A stretch of DNA of 7,461 nt from Bacteroidales bacterium (GCA_029938505.1 JAOZUV010000094.1:1-7461), one strand, 5' to 3'. Shown: positions 1 to 6,717, counted from the stretch's first letter. The notes: a model not told the origin generated them from the letters alone. Translations and numbers: made by a program.

Positions 1-278
1 AGCCATGAAATTGCTTCTCCTTCACGATCCTCATCCGATGCTAACCAAATCATCTCAGCTTCTTTAGCTAATTTCTTTAGCTCAGCAACCACTTTCTTTT
101 TATCTGCCGAAATTTCATAATTAGGAACAAAATCATTCTCTATATCCACCCCTAAATTTTTCTTCGAAAGATCCATTACGTGTCCAAAACTGGATTTCAC
201 TAAAAACTCTTTTCCAAGAAACCCTTCTATTGTTTTTGCCTTTGCAGGTGACTCAACAATTACCAAATTTTTTGCCAT
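1..278 (-). CDS. topA: DNA topoisomerase I, N-terminal part (cut by window edge)
   Basis: Type IA topoisomerase that relaxes negative supercoils by transient single-strand cleavage in the cytoplasm. Only the first 92 codons are inside the window, and the gene continues past position 1. The visible part is the TOPRIM domain. It begins [20 protein letters not shown], with the catalytic Glu at residue 9, followed by [11 protein letters not shown] (30-40). The acidic metal-binding motif SDEDREGEA (81-89, with Asp82 and Asp84) precedes an ISW. This order and spacing are characteristic of bacterial TopA. The ATG at 276-278 is preceded on the minus strand by AGGAG, a good ribosome binding site, which fixes the start. 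It is divergent from miaB across about 190 bp. The catalytic tyrosine and the C-terminal zinc or basic repeats lie outside, so completeness cannot be judged. Confidence 0.96.
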   Translation of the reverse strand, partial: MAKNLVIVESPAKAKTIEGFLGKEFLVKSSFGHVMDLSKKNLGVDIENDFVPNYEISADKKKVVAELKKLAKEAEMIWLASDEDREGEAISW

Positions 279-283
279 CTTCG

Positions 284-288
284 CTCCT
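284..288 (-). promoter_or_regulatory. Ribosome binding site of topA
   Basis: On the minus strand this reads AGGAG, five bases before the ATG. It is one of the clearest Shine-Dalgarno sequences in the window, where most genes have none, and it supports the topA start. Confidence 0.6.
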
Positions 289-320
289 TATTATTAATAT
301 GTTTAATTCCAATTGTGCTG

Positions 321-328
321 CAAAAGTA
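321..328 (-). promoter_or_regulatory. Possible -7 promoter element for topA
   Basis: The minus strand reads TACTTTTG, an exact match to the Bacteroidota -7 consensus TAnnTTTG. It would start transcription roughly 35 bases before the topA ATG. No good -33 TTTG sits at the usual distance; the nearest is ATTG about 27 bases away. A run of nine A (minus strand, 331-339) lies just upstream of the box. Confidence 0.4.
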
Positions 329-395
329 TATTTTTTTTTAAACTTAAAATAAAAACAATTTTTAATAAAACTAAAATACACTATTAAAATTTGTT

Positions 396-403
396 TACTT
401 TTG
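396..403 (+). promoter_or_regulatory. Possible -7 promoter element for miaB
   Basis: TACTTTTG exactly matches TAnnTTTG. Transcription would start near 410, leaving a leader of about 60 bases before the preferred ATG at 470. No convincing -33 TTTG is seen at 17-23 bases upstream, so this is a half-supported promoter. Confidence 0.4.
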
Positions 404-469
404 CCCACCTAATTAAAATCTAAACCTTTGATATCGAATAGATTTAATGAAGGTTTAAAGGGGAATATT

Positions 470-1810
470 ATGACTGATAAAACTACAAAAAAATTATATA
501 TAGAAACTTATGGTTGCCAGATGAATTTCTCAGACTCAGAAATTGTAGGCTCCATTATGTCAGAGAATAACTACAAAACAACCACAGAGATTTCGAAAGC
601 TGACCTAATTTTTATTAATACTTGTTCAATTCGAGATAATGCTGAACAACGTGTTCGCAAGCGTTTAAAAGAATTAAATGCGTTTAAGAAAAAGAATCCT
701 GATGTACGCATTGGGGTCATCGGGTGCATGGCTGAACGTCTAAAAGAAAAACTTTTGGAAGAAGAGCAAAGTGTTGATATTATTGTTGGTCCAGATGCTT
801 ATAGAGATTTACCTCAATTAATAACCACTATTGAAAGTGGTCAAAAAGCGATAAATGTTATCCTTTCTGAAGAGGAAACTTATGCTGATATTACACCTGT
901 TCGATTAGGGGAAAATAAGATTTCAGCATTTATTTCAATTATGCGTGGTTGTCAAAATTTTTGTTCTTATTGTGTTGTTCCTTATACACGAGGAAAAGAA
1001 AGGAGCCGAAAACCTGAAACCATTATCAATGAAGCCCGTGATTTATTTGAAAAAGGATATAAGGAAGTTACTCTGTTGGGTCAAAATGTAAACTCATATA
1101 AATGGGATGACGAAAATAAAGCTGATTTTTCTGAATTATTGGAACAAGTGGCTTTAATCAGTCCTTTACTTAGAGTTCGTTTTGCCACTTCACACCCTAA
1201 AGACATTTCGGATAAACTTATTCAAACAATAGCGAAATACAATAATATCTGTAATTCGATTCATCTTCCAGTACAATCAGGAAGTACTAGGGTTTTAAAA
1301 AAGATGAATCGTAAATACGATAGAGAATGGTATCTAGAACGTATTTCTACCATCAAAAAATTCATTCCTGACTGTGCTATTTCAACTGATATTATAAGTG
1401 GTTTTTGCACCGAAACAGAAGAAGACCATCAAGACACTCTATCAGTTATGAAAACTGTTGGCTACGATTATGCCTTTATGTTTAAATATTCGGAACGACC
1501 TGATACCACGGCTGCGAAAAAATTTGAGGATGATGTCTCCGAAGAAACTAAAAGTCGTCGTTTAACTGAAATTATCAATCTTCAACGAAATCTTTCACAT
1601 GAAAGTAATATTCGTGATATTGGTAAAACTTTTGAAATTTTAGTTGAAGGAATCTCTAAAAAATCAAACGAACAATTATTTGGTAGAAACAGCCAAAACA
1701 AAGTAGCTGTATTTCCTAAAAAAAAATTCAAAATCGGGGATTATGTAAACGTAAAAATTAATAGCTGTACCACAGCTACGCTAATTGGGAAGTCAATTTC
1801 TGATATTTAA
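470..1810 (+). CDS. miaB: tRNA-2-methylthio-N6-dimethylallyladenosine synthase (MiaB)
   Basis: Radical-SAM methylthiotransferase that adds a 2-methylthio group to i6A37 of tRNAs reading UNN codons. It uses one [4Fe-4S] cluster for SAM cleavage and a second auxiliary cluster. From the ATG at 470 the protein is 446 residues, normal for the family. The N-terminal UPF0004 domain carries the three auxiliary-cluster cysteines C16 (ETYGCQMN), C52 (INTCSIR) and C86 (VIGCMAER). The radical-SAM motif is C161-x3-C165-x2-C168 in [18 protein letters not shown], and a TRAM-type RNA-binding domain fills the last 65 residues or so. An in-frame TTG at 428 would add 14 residues, but the ATG at 470 is preferred: AAAGGGG lies six bases upstream and [17 protein letters not shown] is the usual MiaB beginning. 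The gene stands alone, divergent from topA and convergent with ppa. MtaB and RimO are less likely because of the QMN and SFxxPYTRG-type sequence pattern. Confidence 0.95.
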   Translation: MTDKTTKKLYIETYGCQMNFSDSEIVGSIMSENNYKTTTEISKADLIFINTCSIRDNAEQRVRKRLKELNAFKKKNPDVRIGVIGCMAERLKEKLLEEEQSVDIIVGPDAYRDLPQLITTIESGQKAINVILSEEETYADITPVRLGENKISAFISIMRGCQNFCSYCVVPYTRGKERSRKPETIINEARDLFEKGYKEVTLLGQNVNSYKWDDENKADFSELLEQVALISPLLRVRFATSHPKDISDKLIQTIAKYNNICNSIHLPVQSGSTRVLKKMNRKYDREWYLERISTIKKFIPDCAISTDIISGFCTETEEDHQDTLSVMKTVGYDYAFMFKYSERPDTTAAKKFEDDVSEETKSRRLTEIINLQRNLSHESNIRDIGKTFEILVEGISKKSNEQLFGRNSQNKVAVFPKKKFKIGDYVNVKINSCTTATLIGKSISDI

Positions 1811-1894
1811 GAGTCATTAGATTAAAATTTGTTATCCATGACAATATTTAATTTTTTAATCTTTTCTGGTAAAATTACAATTTATTTGAAGAAC

Positions 1895-1922
1895 TGTTTT
1901 TTGTGTGAACAAGCAAAAAACA
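1895..1922. terminator. Weak bidirectional terminator candidate between miaB and ppa
   Basis: TGTTTTTTG (1895-1903) and CAAAAAACA (1914-1922) form a perfect 9-bp inverted repeat around a 10-base loop. It lies between two convergent genes, where a two-way terminator is expected. The stem is almost all A:T and there is no separate U-tract after it on either strand, so function is uncertain. Confidence 0.3.
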
Positions 1923-1945
1923 TAACCATTAAGCAACATTAAAGG

Positions 1946-2617
1946 CTAAACATCAGAAAGTGCAGATGTCAAATTATCAAATTTATGATGATAGTCCTCT
2001 ACGGATCGACGAATAATTTCATGAGCTTCATCAATTCCAAAAGTGTGAGTAATTTCAACATCCCGAGGATTACCTGGAAGATCTTTATATGTTAAAAAAT
2101 AATGTTTTAGCCGATCTATAACTAAAGAAGGGCAATCGCTGATATCCTTATAATTTCCATAAACTGCATCATTGTTAAGTACTGCAATAATTTTATCATC
2201 TGATTGGTTTCCATCAATCATTCGAAATCCACCTATTGGTCGAGCTCTAACCAAAATATCACCATGAACAATTTGTTTTTCAGTTAAAACACAAATATCA
2301 ATTGGATCAAGGTCTCCTTCAATATCATCTCGGCCCGTTTTCTCTCTGCAAAACTCAGCTACCTTCTTAGCACTAAAGGTTTGTGGTATAAATCCATAAA
2401 GAGCTGGAACAGTATTCGAATACTTCTGAGGACGATCAATACGAAGATACCCACTAACTTTATCAACTTCGTATTTTACCGTATCTGTAGTAACCATTTC
2501 AATGAAACAGGTTAAAATCTCTGGGACTTCTTTTCCAATATCAATTCCGTGCCATGGGTGAGATTTATATCTTAGCCCCATCAATCGTCCTATGGGATCC
2601 ATTAGTTTATTAGACAT
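1946..2617 (-). CDS. ppa: Soluble inorganic pyrophosphatase, family I
   Basis: Cytoplasmic Mg-dependent enzyme that hydrolyses pyrophosphate to two phosphates, pulling forward nucleotide, tRNA-charging and polymerisation reactions. The protein has 223 residues from MSNKLMDPIGRLMGLRYKSH. Family I features are present: TDTVKYEVDKVSGYLRIDRP (44-63; Glu50, Lys53 and Arg62 fit substrate and metal binding), YGFIPQT (74-80), the acidic signature GDLDPIDICV (101-110) and DDKIIAV (140-146). The usual signature is DGDPLD; here it is DLDPID, with Leu in place of Gly. The frame stays open to an upstream ATG at 2683 giving 22 more residues. The start at 2617 is preferred because the extension is hydrophobic and unlike the family, and because a promoter-like TAGTTTTG lies at 2639-2646 inside it. 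The gene converges on miaB and diverges from the polysaccharide locus. Confidence 0.94.
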   Translation of the reverse strand: MSNKLMDPIGRLMGLRYKSHPWHGIDIGKEVPEILTCFIEMVTTDTVKYEVDKVSGYLRIDRPQKYSNTVPALYGFIPQTFSAKKVAEFCREKTGRDDIEGDLDPIDICVLTEKQIVHGDILVRARPIGGFRMIDGNQSDDKIIAVLNNDAVYGNYKDISDCPSLVIDRLKHYFLTYKDLPGNPRDVEITHTFGIDEAHEIIRRSVEDYHHKFDNLTSALSDV

Positions 2618-2638
2618 TTTAATGTATTTTAGTTTCCG

Positions 2639-2673
2639 CAAAACTACTATATAAATTAAAGGCAAATAACAAA
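2639..2673 (-). promoter_or_regulatory. Putative Bacteroidota-type promoter of ppa
   Basis: On the minus strand the -7 box is TAGTTTTG (2646-2639), an exact TAnnTTTG match. TTTG -33 candidates lie at 2666-2663 (16-base spacer) and 2673-2670 (23-base spacer). Transcription would start about 15 bases before the ATG at 2617, which supports that start over the one at 2683. Confidence 0.5.
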
Positions 2674-2712
2674 TTACATACAATATTTTTTATAAAATGA
2701 TATTTAAAGTAA

Positions 2713-2725
2713 TTTGCTAAGCAAA
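2713..2725. repeat. Short palindrome over the -33 box
   Basis: TTTGCT-A-AGCAAA is a perfect 6-bp inverted repeat with a one-base centre. It covers the -33 element of the export-operon promoter. The position fits an operator, but a palindrome this short can arise by chance in several kilobases of AT-rich DNA. Confidence 0.35.
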
Positions 2726-2745
2726 CTTAAATTTTACTATTTTTG
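2713..2745 (+). promoter_or_regulatory. Putative promoter of the polysaccharide export operon
   Basis: The -33 box TTTG (2713-2716) and -7 box TATTTTTG (2738-2745, exact TAnnTTTG) are separated by 21 bases, within the range known for Bacteroides-type promoters. Transcription would start near 2752, giving a leader of about 40 bases. The -33 box is also the left arm of a 13-base palindrome listed separately. Confidence 0.6.
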
Positions 2746-2792
2746 TTTAATAATTCCGCTATTCATAACCTTTATAAACAAAGTTCTGCCTA

Positions 2793-3548
2793 ATGAAGCA
2801 AATAAATAAAATCAATTTTATATTCCCAATAATACTTATAATTATTTTTTCATCCTGTGTTTCACAAAAGAGAATGATCTACCTGCAAAACAAACAAGAA
2901 TCAATTGCTAAAAACGAATTTGTGAATGAACGCAAGGAAGATTATAAAGTTCAACCAGGCGATAATTTGTATATCAATATTACATCAATTGACGAGAAGA
3001 CAACGGCTCTTTTTAATAAAAACATGGGTACTATGAGTGGTATTGCTGCATATTTAAATAGTTATACCATTGATGATGACGGAACGATTGATTTTCCACT
3101 TACAGGGAAAATTTATATTCATAATATGACCATAGAGGAGGTTAAGGCTGAAATTCAAAAAGTAATGAATGAATATATAAAGGAAACTATTATCATAGTA
3201 AAGCTTTTAAATTTTAATATTACAATGCTTGGGGAAGTTAACGGACCAGGGCAATACAAAGTATACCAAGATGAGATTAATTTATTTGAGGCATTGGCCA
3301 TGGCAGGCGATATGAGTGAGTTTGCTAACAGAAATAATATAAAGCTAATTCGTCAAACTAAACAAGGAGCAATTATCCACACTTTAGATCTTACGGATCA
3401 AAACATTCTGGAATCTGATTTTTACTATTTAATGCCCAATGATATTATTTATGCAGAACCTCTTAAAGGAAAACAATTTGCTTTTACTGACTTTCCATAT
3501 GGACTGATGTTTTCAACAATTACGTTTATTCTAGTGTTATTCCGTTAA
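2793..3548 (+). CDS. Wza-like polysaccharide export lipoprotein (Poly_export/SLBB)
   Basis: Outer-membrane polysaccharide export protein of the Wza/BexD/CtrA family, expected to form the periplasmic and outer-membrane channel that passes capsule or exopolysaccharide to the surface together with the Wzc-like protein encoded next. The 251-residue product starts with a basic N-terminus and hydrophobic segment (about 8-20). A lipobox-like FSSC follows with the acylated Cys at 22, then VSQKRMIYLQN, a beginning typical of Bacteroidota members. A Poly_export domain spans about 50-140 (YKVQPGDNLYINI, DDDGTIDFPLTGKI). One SLBB domain spans about 141-222 (ITMLGEVNGPGQYKVY). A hydrophobic C-terminal helix at 236-250 could insert in the outer membrane as in Wza. 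It is shorter than E. coli Wza (about 380 residues) because it has a single SLBB repeat. No Shine-Dalgarno sequence is seen. The next gene starts 31 bases later, so the two are probably co-transcribed. Confidence 0.92.
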   Translation: MKQINKINFIFPIILIIIFSSCVSQKRMIYLQNKQESIAKNEFVNERKEDYKVQPGDNLYINITSIDEKTTALFNKNMGTMSGIAAYLNSYTIDDDGTIDFPLTGKIYIHNMTIEEVKAEIQKVMNEYIKETIIIVKLLNFNITMLGEVNGPGQYKVYQDEINLFEALAMAGDMSEFANRNNIKLIRQTKQGAIIHTLDLTDQNILESDFYYLMPNDIIYAEPLKGKQFAFTDFPYGLMFSTITFILVLFR

Positions 3549-3579
3549 TTTTAATTAAATCAATTTTTTGTTATAAAAT

Positions 3580-6036
3580 ATGGACGATTTTAACAATATA
3601 TATCAAGAAGAAAATATTGATATTAAGGCAATTATTGCAAAGTTTTTAAGCTATTGGCATTTATTTGTTTTAACCATTACTATCGCTTTAATCATTGCTT
3701 TTCTATTCAATAAATACACACTCCCAATTTATCAGGTTTCAACAACCGTATTGTTAGAAGATAACAAAAGTCTTGACGCACAAGGATTGGTTGGACTTGC
3801 CATATTGGGGGGGCAAAAAAAGAATTTAGTAAATGAAATTGCTATATTAAAATCTGAATCACTTACATACAGAACGCTTAGACAATTGGATTTTTTTGTA
3901 TCTTATTTTCAAACAGAGGGTTTTATCACAAAGGAGCTATATCAAAATTCGCCCATCATTATTGATTTTGATGAAAATCACCCCCAATTAGTACACTCAA
4001 ATTTTAATATCAAAATTTTATCTGATACTGAATATAAAATACATATTGAAGAAGATGAAAAATCATCCTATCTGTTTTCGACTGATAAAATCATGCAGTC
4101 TCAACAAAATATTTCTTATTCAGAGATTCATAAATTTGGAGAATTAATCATTCATCCCCTTTTTAAATTTAAAATATCCCTTAATTCAAATTTTACATTT
4201 TCTGAAAACAAGAAAAATGACCTCTATTTTAATTTCAATACATTAAGATATTTATTTGGCCAATTCAGAAATCTTAATATTGGAGCCATTAACACTAGAT
4301 CATCCATTTTATCTTTAGTATTAAAAGGGGAAAATATTCAAAAATCTATAAATTTTTTAAATCAATTAACCCATGAATACATTGAACAAGGGTTAGAAAT
4401 TAAAAATGAAGTAGCTGTTAATACTATCAATTTTATTAATGCAGAATTGTATAGTATCTCTGATTCACTAACCATTACAGAAAAAGATTTACAGGATTTC
4501 CAAATAACGAATCAAACAATGAATGTTGATTCTCAGGCAGAACAGGTATTTATTTATATAAGGCAACTAGAAATTGAAAAAGCAGATTTGTTAATTAAAT
4601 TGAAATATTATAAAAGTATTAAAGAGTATTTATTAGAGAATAATGCTGTTGAGGATATTGTTGTTCTTTCATCCATTGGAATTGAAGATCCCTTTTTAAA
4701 TAATTTAGTTAAAGAACTAACGCAGCTTTTTAATACGCGCAGTGAACTATTGTATAGCTCAACGGAAAAAAGTCCACAAGTATTAAGTCTTACTCGCCAA
4801 ATCATAAACAGTAAGAATGCATTAATTGAAAATATTAATAATATTGCAACAACTTCAAATATTGCAATTGATAATCTCAATAAACAAATTGATGATCTCT
4901 CACAAAGAGTTGATTATTTACCCAAAGCTCAAAGACAATTATTTAATATTGAGCGAAAATTTAAGTTAAATGATGCTATTTATACTAACCTGCTTCAAAA
5001 ACTTTTTGAGGCCCAAATAAAAAAAGCATCGAACCGACCAGATAATACTATTATTGATATGGCAAGTAGTTCAAAAGCTATCTCAATTTATCCTAAAAAG
5101 AGATCTAACTTTATAATTGCATTCCTTATTGGATTATTAATCCCCATAGTATATGTATTAGGAAAGGATTTTTTTAATAATAAAATCATTGAACGAAAAG
5201 ATGTTGAAAACACAACCAAGCTTCCAATTGTAGGACACATATTGCATAATAATAAAGACACAGAACTTGTTGTTGCCAAAACGCCAAAATCTTCTATCAC
5301 CGAATCATTCAGATCCATCCGTACAAATATTCAATATTTGGCAAAAGGGAAAGAGAAGCAAATTATTATGGTGACATCAGATATGGCTAGTGCTGGAAAA
5401 ACCTTTATAGCCATGAATCTGGGGTCAATTTTTGCTCAATACGATAAAAAAGCAATATTATTAGGTTTCGATCTTAGAAAACCAAAAATTTATCAGGATT
5501 TTAAACTCTCTAACTCCATCGGTTTAAGTACGTATTATATCAATAAAAATTCAGTTGAAGAGATTATTCAAAAATCCACACTTGATAATCTAGATATTAT
5601 CATGGCGGGTCCAGTTCCTCCTAATCCAGCAGAATTAATTGCCTCTACAAAAACCAAAGAACTTTTTGAAGAATTACAAAAAACATATGACTACATTATT
5701 ATTGATACTCCTCCTCTGGGATTAGTAACAGATGCATTTCTTCTAATGGAGCATGCTAATGTAAACTTATTTATAGTTAGACAACACCATACAGTTAAAA
5801 AAGTATTTGAATCCATTATTAAAGATATTGAACAAAAAGAATTTCCAAATTTTAGCATTTTAATTAATGATGTTAAATTACAAAAAGGTTCTTATGGATA
5901 CGGCTATGGATATGGTTATGGCTATGGATACGGATATGGTTACGGCCAAGGTTATGGCTACGGTCAGGGCTATTATACAGATGATAGTGAAAATGAAAAG
6001 AAATCCTTACTGAAAAGATTTTTTTCCAGATCATAA
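3580..6036 (+). CDS. Wzc-like polysaccharide co-polymerase with BY-kinase domain
   Basis: Inner-membrane chain-length regulator and tyrosine autokinase controlling surface-polysaccharide polymerisation and export. The 818-residue protein has a Wzz-type N-terminus with a first membrane helix (about 27-45), then a long periplasmic region with helical, probably coiled-coil parts (about 260-480). A GNVR-type segment (LPKAQRQLFNIERKF, 447-461) precedes the second membrane helix (511-528). The cytoplasmic kinase domain has Walker A at 603-608 (ASAGKT, Lys607), Walker A' LLGFDLRKP (627-635, Asp631; the first Asp of the usual DxD is Gly629) and Walker B YIIIDTPP (705-712, Asp709). The C-terminus is a tyrosine cluster: nine Tyr-Gly pairs (772-789), then QG, YG, YG, QG, YY, for 13 tyrosines, followed by a basic end. 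Such clusters are the autophosphorylation sites of this family. It pairs with the Wza-like protein 31 bases upstream. G7 and A7 runs occur at 3807-3821. Confidence 0.93.
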   Translation: MDDFNNIYQEENIDIKAIIAKFLSYWHLFVLTITIALIIAFLFNKYTLPIYQVSTTVLLEDNKSLDAQGLVGLAILGGQKKNLVNEIAILKSESLTYRTLRQLDFFVSYFQTEGFITKELYQNSPIIIDFDENHPQLVHSNFNIKILSDTEYKIHIEEDEKSSYLFSTDKIMQSQQNISYSEIHKFGELIIHPLFKFKISLNSNFTFSENKKNDLYFNFNTLRYLFGQFRNLNIGAINTRSSILSLVLKGENIQKSINFLNQLTHEYIEQGLEIKNEVAVNTINFINAELYSISDSLTITEKDLQDFQITNQTMNVDSQAEQVFIYIRQLEIEKADLLIKLKYYKSIKEYLLENNAVEDIVVLSSIGIEDPFLNNLVKELTQLFNTRSELLYSSTEKSPQVLSLTRQIINSKNALIENINNIATTSNIAIDNLNKQIDDLSQRVDYLPKAQRQLFNIERKFKLNDAIYTNLLQKLFEAQIKKASNRPDNTIIDMASSSKAISIYPKKRSNFIIAFLIGLLIPIVYVLGKDFFNNKIIERKDVENTTKLPIVGHILHNNKDTELVVAKTPKSSITESFRSIRTNIQYLAKGKEKQIIMVTSDMASAGKTFIAMNLGSIFAQYDKKAILLGFDLRKPKIYQDFKLSNSIGLSTYYINKNSVEEIIQKSTLDNLDIIMAGPVPPNPAELIASTKTKELFEELQKTYDYIIIDTPPLGLVTDAFLLMEHANVNLFIVRQHHTVKKVFESIIKDIEQKEFPNFSILINDVKLQKGSYGYGYGYGYGYGYGYGYGQGYGYGQGYYTDDSENEKKSLLKRFFSRS
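3807..3821 (+). repeat. G7-C-A7 homopolymer tract in the wzc-like gene
   Basis: Seven G (3807-3813), one C and seven A (3815-3821) encode Leu-Gly-Gly-Gln-Lys-Lys at residues 76-81. The frame is intact here. A run of seven G is conspicuous in such AT-rich DNA, and length change by slippage would truncate the protein after about 80 residues. Confidence 0.6.
5893..5976 (+). repeat. Tyr-Gly tandem repeat tract
   Basis: The 84 bases encode residues 772-799 of the Wzc-like protein. The basic unit is six bases, TAY-GGN, repeated nine times without interruption, then mixed with CAA/CAG-GGN units. Third positions vary (tat/tac, gga/ggc/ggt) and longer patterns such as TATGGATAYGG recur, so DNA-level expansion or contraction in multiples of six bases is plausible and would keep the frame. 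Confidence 0.85.
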
Positions 6037-6113
6037 CAAATAATATTCTATATCAACTGATTAGGATCATTAACGCCTAATTTCTAACACCCTAAGTGAT
6101 TTACATTCTTCTA

Positions 6114-6144
6114 TTGACATTTAGAAAAATATTGAGTAAGTTTG
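6114..6144 (+). promoter_or_regulatory. Putative promoter of the winged-helix/NTase-like gene
   Basis: TTG (6114-6116) and TAAGTTTG (6137-6144, exact TAnnTTTG) are 20 bases apart, fitting a Bacteroidota -33/-7 pair. Transcription would start about 6150-6152, only some ten bases before the ATG at 6161, giving a very short leader. The -7 box spans the end of the left arm and the loop of the palindrome at 6128-6156. Confidence 0.5.
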
Positions 6145-6156
6145 TTACTCAATATT
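6128..6156. repeat. 12-bp perfect inverted repeat over the -7 box (operator candidate)
   Basis: AATATTGAGTAA (6128-6139) and TTACTCAATATT (6145-6156) are perfectly complementary, separated by GTTTG. The repeat overlaps the -7 element and ends four bases before the ATG of a protein with an N-terminal winged-helix domain. A DNA operator for autorepression is the simplest reading. A translation-blocking RNA hairpin is less likely, since the predicted start of transcription lies inside the right arm. Confidence 0.7.
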
Positions 6157-6160
6157 GTTT

Positions 6161-6694
6161 ATGCTAGGCACATTAATAACTTCTAAAACGCGCATTAAGT
6201 TATTGCTCAAATTCTTTTTAAATAGCAATTCTAATGCTTATTTAAGAAATCTTGAATCAGAATTTGGGGAATCTACCAATGCCATCCGAGTAGAACTAAT
6301 ACGTTTCGAAAAAGCAGGGCTATTAAAATCCTGGTATAAAGGAAATAAAAAATTATTTAGCGCAAACACTGATCATCCACTCTTCTCAGCTATTCACAAT
6401 TTAATTTTAAAACAAATTGGGTTCGATAAAATCATCGATACTATTATTGAAAAATTGGGAAAGGTTAAGAGTGTTTTTGTTGTTGGTGATTTTGCAAATG
6501 GTATCGATACAAACATTATTGATTTAATCTTTATAGGAGATCACATTAATCAGAATTATTTGGCTGAATTGGTCATAAAAGCGGAAAAGCTAATAAAACG
6601 TCGAATTCGTTATTTAGTTTATTCTGTTGAAGATTTTGAAAATTATAAAAAAGAATATAAGGGTGTAGATCCACTATTATTGTGGAAAGAGTAA
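6161..6694 (+). CDS. Winged-helix protein with degenerate nucleotidyltransferase-like domain
   Basis: Probable transcriptional regulator; the exact role is not known. From the ATG at 6161 the protein has 177 residues. Residues 7-70 look like an ArsR/MarR-type winged helix (RIKLLLKFFLN, AYLRNLESEFGESTNAIRVELIRFEKAGLLKSW, then a wing at YKGNKKLFSAN). Residues 85-177 resemble a small MNT/KNTase-fold domain (VKSVFVVGDFANG, then IIDLIFIGD). The usual active-site GSxAxG and DxD are degraded: Gly109 is followed by Asp instead of Ser, and only Asp121 of the acidic pair remains. Catalysis is therefore doubtful and a binding or sensing role is more likely. An in-frame TTG at 6155 adds two residues but lies in the palindrome's right arm. 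The gene begins 124 bases after the wzc-like gene and has its own candidate promoter. A regulatory role in the polysaccharide locus is inferred from position and from the operator-like palindrome. Confidence 0.75.
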   Translation: MLGTLITSKTRIKLLLKFFLNSNSNAYLRNLESEFGESTNAIRVELIRFEKAGLLKSWYKGNKKLFSANTDHPLFSAIHNLILKQIGFDKIIDTIIEKLGKVKSVFVVGDFANGIDTNIIDLIFIGDHINQNYLAELVIKAEKLIKRRIRYLVYSVEDFENYKKEYKGVDPLLLWKE

Positions 6695-6696
6695 TT

Positions 6697-6717
6697 GAGT
6701 GAACAGTCAACAGTGAA
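6697..6717 (+). repeat. Left inverted-repeat arm
   Basis: Begins GAGTGAACAGTCAAC and ends GTGAA; complementary to 7175-7195 except at 6712. It begins two bases after the stop codon of the winged-helix gene. Confidence 0.85.

Noticed and set aside
428..469. Extended miaB start at TTG 428
   Set aside because: It adds 14 residues unlike the family, while the ATG at 470 has AAAGGGG upstream and gives the normal MiaB N-terminus.
1718..1726. A9 run near the end of miaB as a programmed slippage site
   Set aside because: It encodes Lys-Lys-Lys in a natural TRAM-domain position, the frame is intact to a normal C-terminus, and A runs are ordinary in this AT-rich genome.
2618..2683. Extended ppa start at the minus-strand ATG 2683 (a hydrophobic, signal-like 22-residue lead)
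   Set aside because: A soluble cytoplasmic enzyme needs no such segment, it is AT-rich intergenic sequence in translation, and a promoter-like TAGTTTTG lies inside it.
4608..4880. Minus-strand open frame inside the wzc-like gene
   Set aside because: It is antisense to a well-supported coding region, has no recognisable domain, and looks like a by-product of the coding sequence opposite. The same applies to 5088-5318.
5893..5976. Tyr-Gly repeat as a sign of assembly error or a CRISPR-like array
   Set aside because: It is in frame, at the expected C-terminal tyrosine-cluster position of a BY-kinase, and followed by a normal basic end; there are no spacers.
6060..6081. Possible terminator after the wzc-like gene (ATTAGG/CCTAAT, 6-bp stem, 10-base loop)
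   Set aside because: The stem is short, the loop is long and the following TTTCT is not a proper U-tract; too weak to list as a feature.
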